44,869 nt of DNA, from contig BCKQ01000029.1 in NCBI GenBank assembly GCA_001600695.1, positions 65,144 to 110,012 of the forward strand, given 5' to 3'. The notes under the pieces were generated by a model, which was given only the letters and a program-made list of their open reading frames with translations, was not told where the DNA came from and made no database searches. The DNA is from Ascoidea asiatica. Lineage: Eukaryota > Ascomycota > Saccharomycetes > Ascoideales > Ascoideaceae. Each line of letters begins with the position of its first letter. Position 1 is the first letter of the stretch. Positions 44,311 through 44,869 of this stretch are shown piece by piece. Position numbers and translations under genes: made by a program.

Positions 44311-44869
44311 TTGTTTTATTGTATATTTTGCCAAGTGTCATTTGATAAAGGTAAATTAAAATTAGAAGATAATTTGGAGAATCTTAAAAAATTCAACATA
44401 CAGTTCTTTGTCATCTGATTCCAGGACAAGAAGTTTTTTAATAATTATTATTGTAATTTGAATTATCATTATAGCAATATGAATTTATATTCGCTCTGGG
44501 CAATCACAGATGAAGCGTCACCAATATTATCTCTTGTGAAGGATCTGTATGTTTGGCGTTCCAACTAGACGAGATATTATCATCAATAGTGGATAAATCA
44601 TTTATACTCACCCATAGTATCTTGGACATTGAAATATCCGTGATAGAATACGACTTGTTGTAACACCGCTAATGAAAAGCTCCAGAAAGTTACCCTGCTG
44701 ATCAAAAAAGCATTTTGTCATGAACAGAGCATCCAAGTTCAATTCGGAGAAAGATACCAAAATAAAAAGGTAAGATTTTTTTTCAATTTACAACTGACGG
44801 AAAAAGAGTATTTCACAAAAAGGCATTAGATCATAACATCTAAGCAAATACTATCATCAGACCCATAAT
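44311..44869. other. right edge, no gene supported
   Basis: AT-rich to mixed sequence with no convincing ORF, repeat or element. It may hold the start of a feature outside the window. Confidence 0.45.

Noticed and set aside
44215-44418. Leu-repeat ORF
   Set aside because: Reading of the TTA microsatellite; no coding support.
1-44869. tRNA genes and CRISPR arrays
   Set aside because: No B-box plus cloverleaf candidate was found by eye, and the tandem repeats lack the repeat-spacer pattern; the organism is eukaryotic.

Overview
The window is an AT-rich, gene-poor eukaryotic segment, most likely fungal and yeast-like. Almost every recognisable coding stretch is a decayed transposable element. 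The best host clue is the primer-binding site of the third retroelement (40405-40416). It is complementary to a tRNA ending GCGGCGCTACCA, which matches the initiator tRNA-Met of budding yeast as I know it. Asparagine-rich linkers, AAT/ATT runs and many single-base frameshifts fit an AT-rich genome. I could not fix the species. Ambiguous bases (n) concentrate in the element coding regions, as expected if several diverged copies were collapsed in assembly. No intact host housekeeping gene, tRNA, rRNA or CRISPR array was seen.

Layout. (1) 244-8676, plus strand: Ty3/gypsy element A, with LTRs at 244-710 and 8200-8676 and the order gag, protease, RT, RNase H, integrase. (2) 8702-10409: a frameshifted piggyBac-type transposase whose three catalytic Asp motifs survive. 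(3) 11030-12586, minus strand: a decayed unknown gene with an Asn/Ser/Thr repeat N-terminus. (4) 14026-23581, plus strand: Ty3/gypsy element B, related to A. Its RT is split by a nested solo LTR of Ty1/copia type (18176-19212, target duplication AAGAA). Its integrase is truncated, and an unknown extra ORF (21556-22542) lies before the 3' LTR. (5) 24067-25341: an unknown broken ORF. (6) 25440-26340, minus strand: a remnant with a hidden transmembrane segment. (7) 28309-30430, minus strand: a pogo/Tigger-type transposase. (8) 31809-33478, plus strand: a degenerate Ulp1-like (C48) cysteine peptidase with a long unknown tail. (9) 33565-40617, minus strand: Ty3/gypsy element C, with 199-bp LTRs, target duplication GGATC, PBS, polypurine tract and a chromodomain-like tail. 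(10) 41418-42665: a Ginger/KRBA2-like integrase with a Cys-rich tail. (11) 42666-44869: little that can be interpreted.

How the parts relate. The window records successive insertions in a transposon-dense, probably silenced or subtelomeric-like region. The copia-type LTR is younger than element B because it interrupts B's RT; element C has moderately diverged LTRs (18 differences in 199 by hand). All three Ty3/gypsy elements carry diverged tandem repeats in the untranslated leader between 5' LTR and gag. The proteases of A and B each show a substitution in the catalytic D-S/T-G motif. The most interesting unexplained items are B's extra ORF and the iterated palindromes upstream of it, the C48-like locus, and the non-random choice of in-frame stop codons among the elements.
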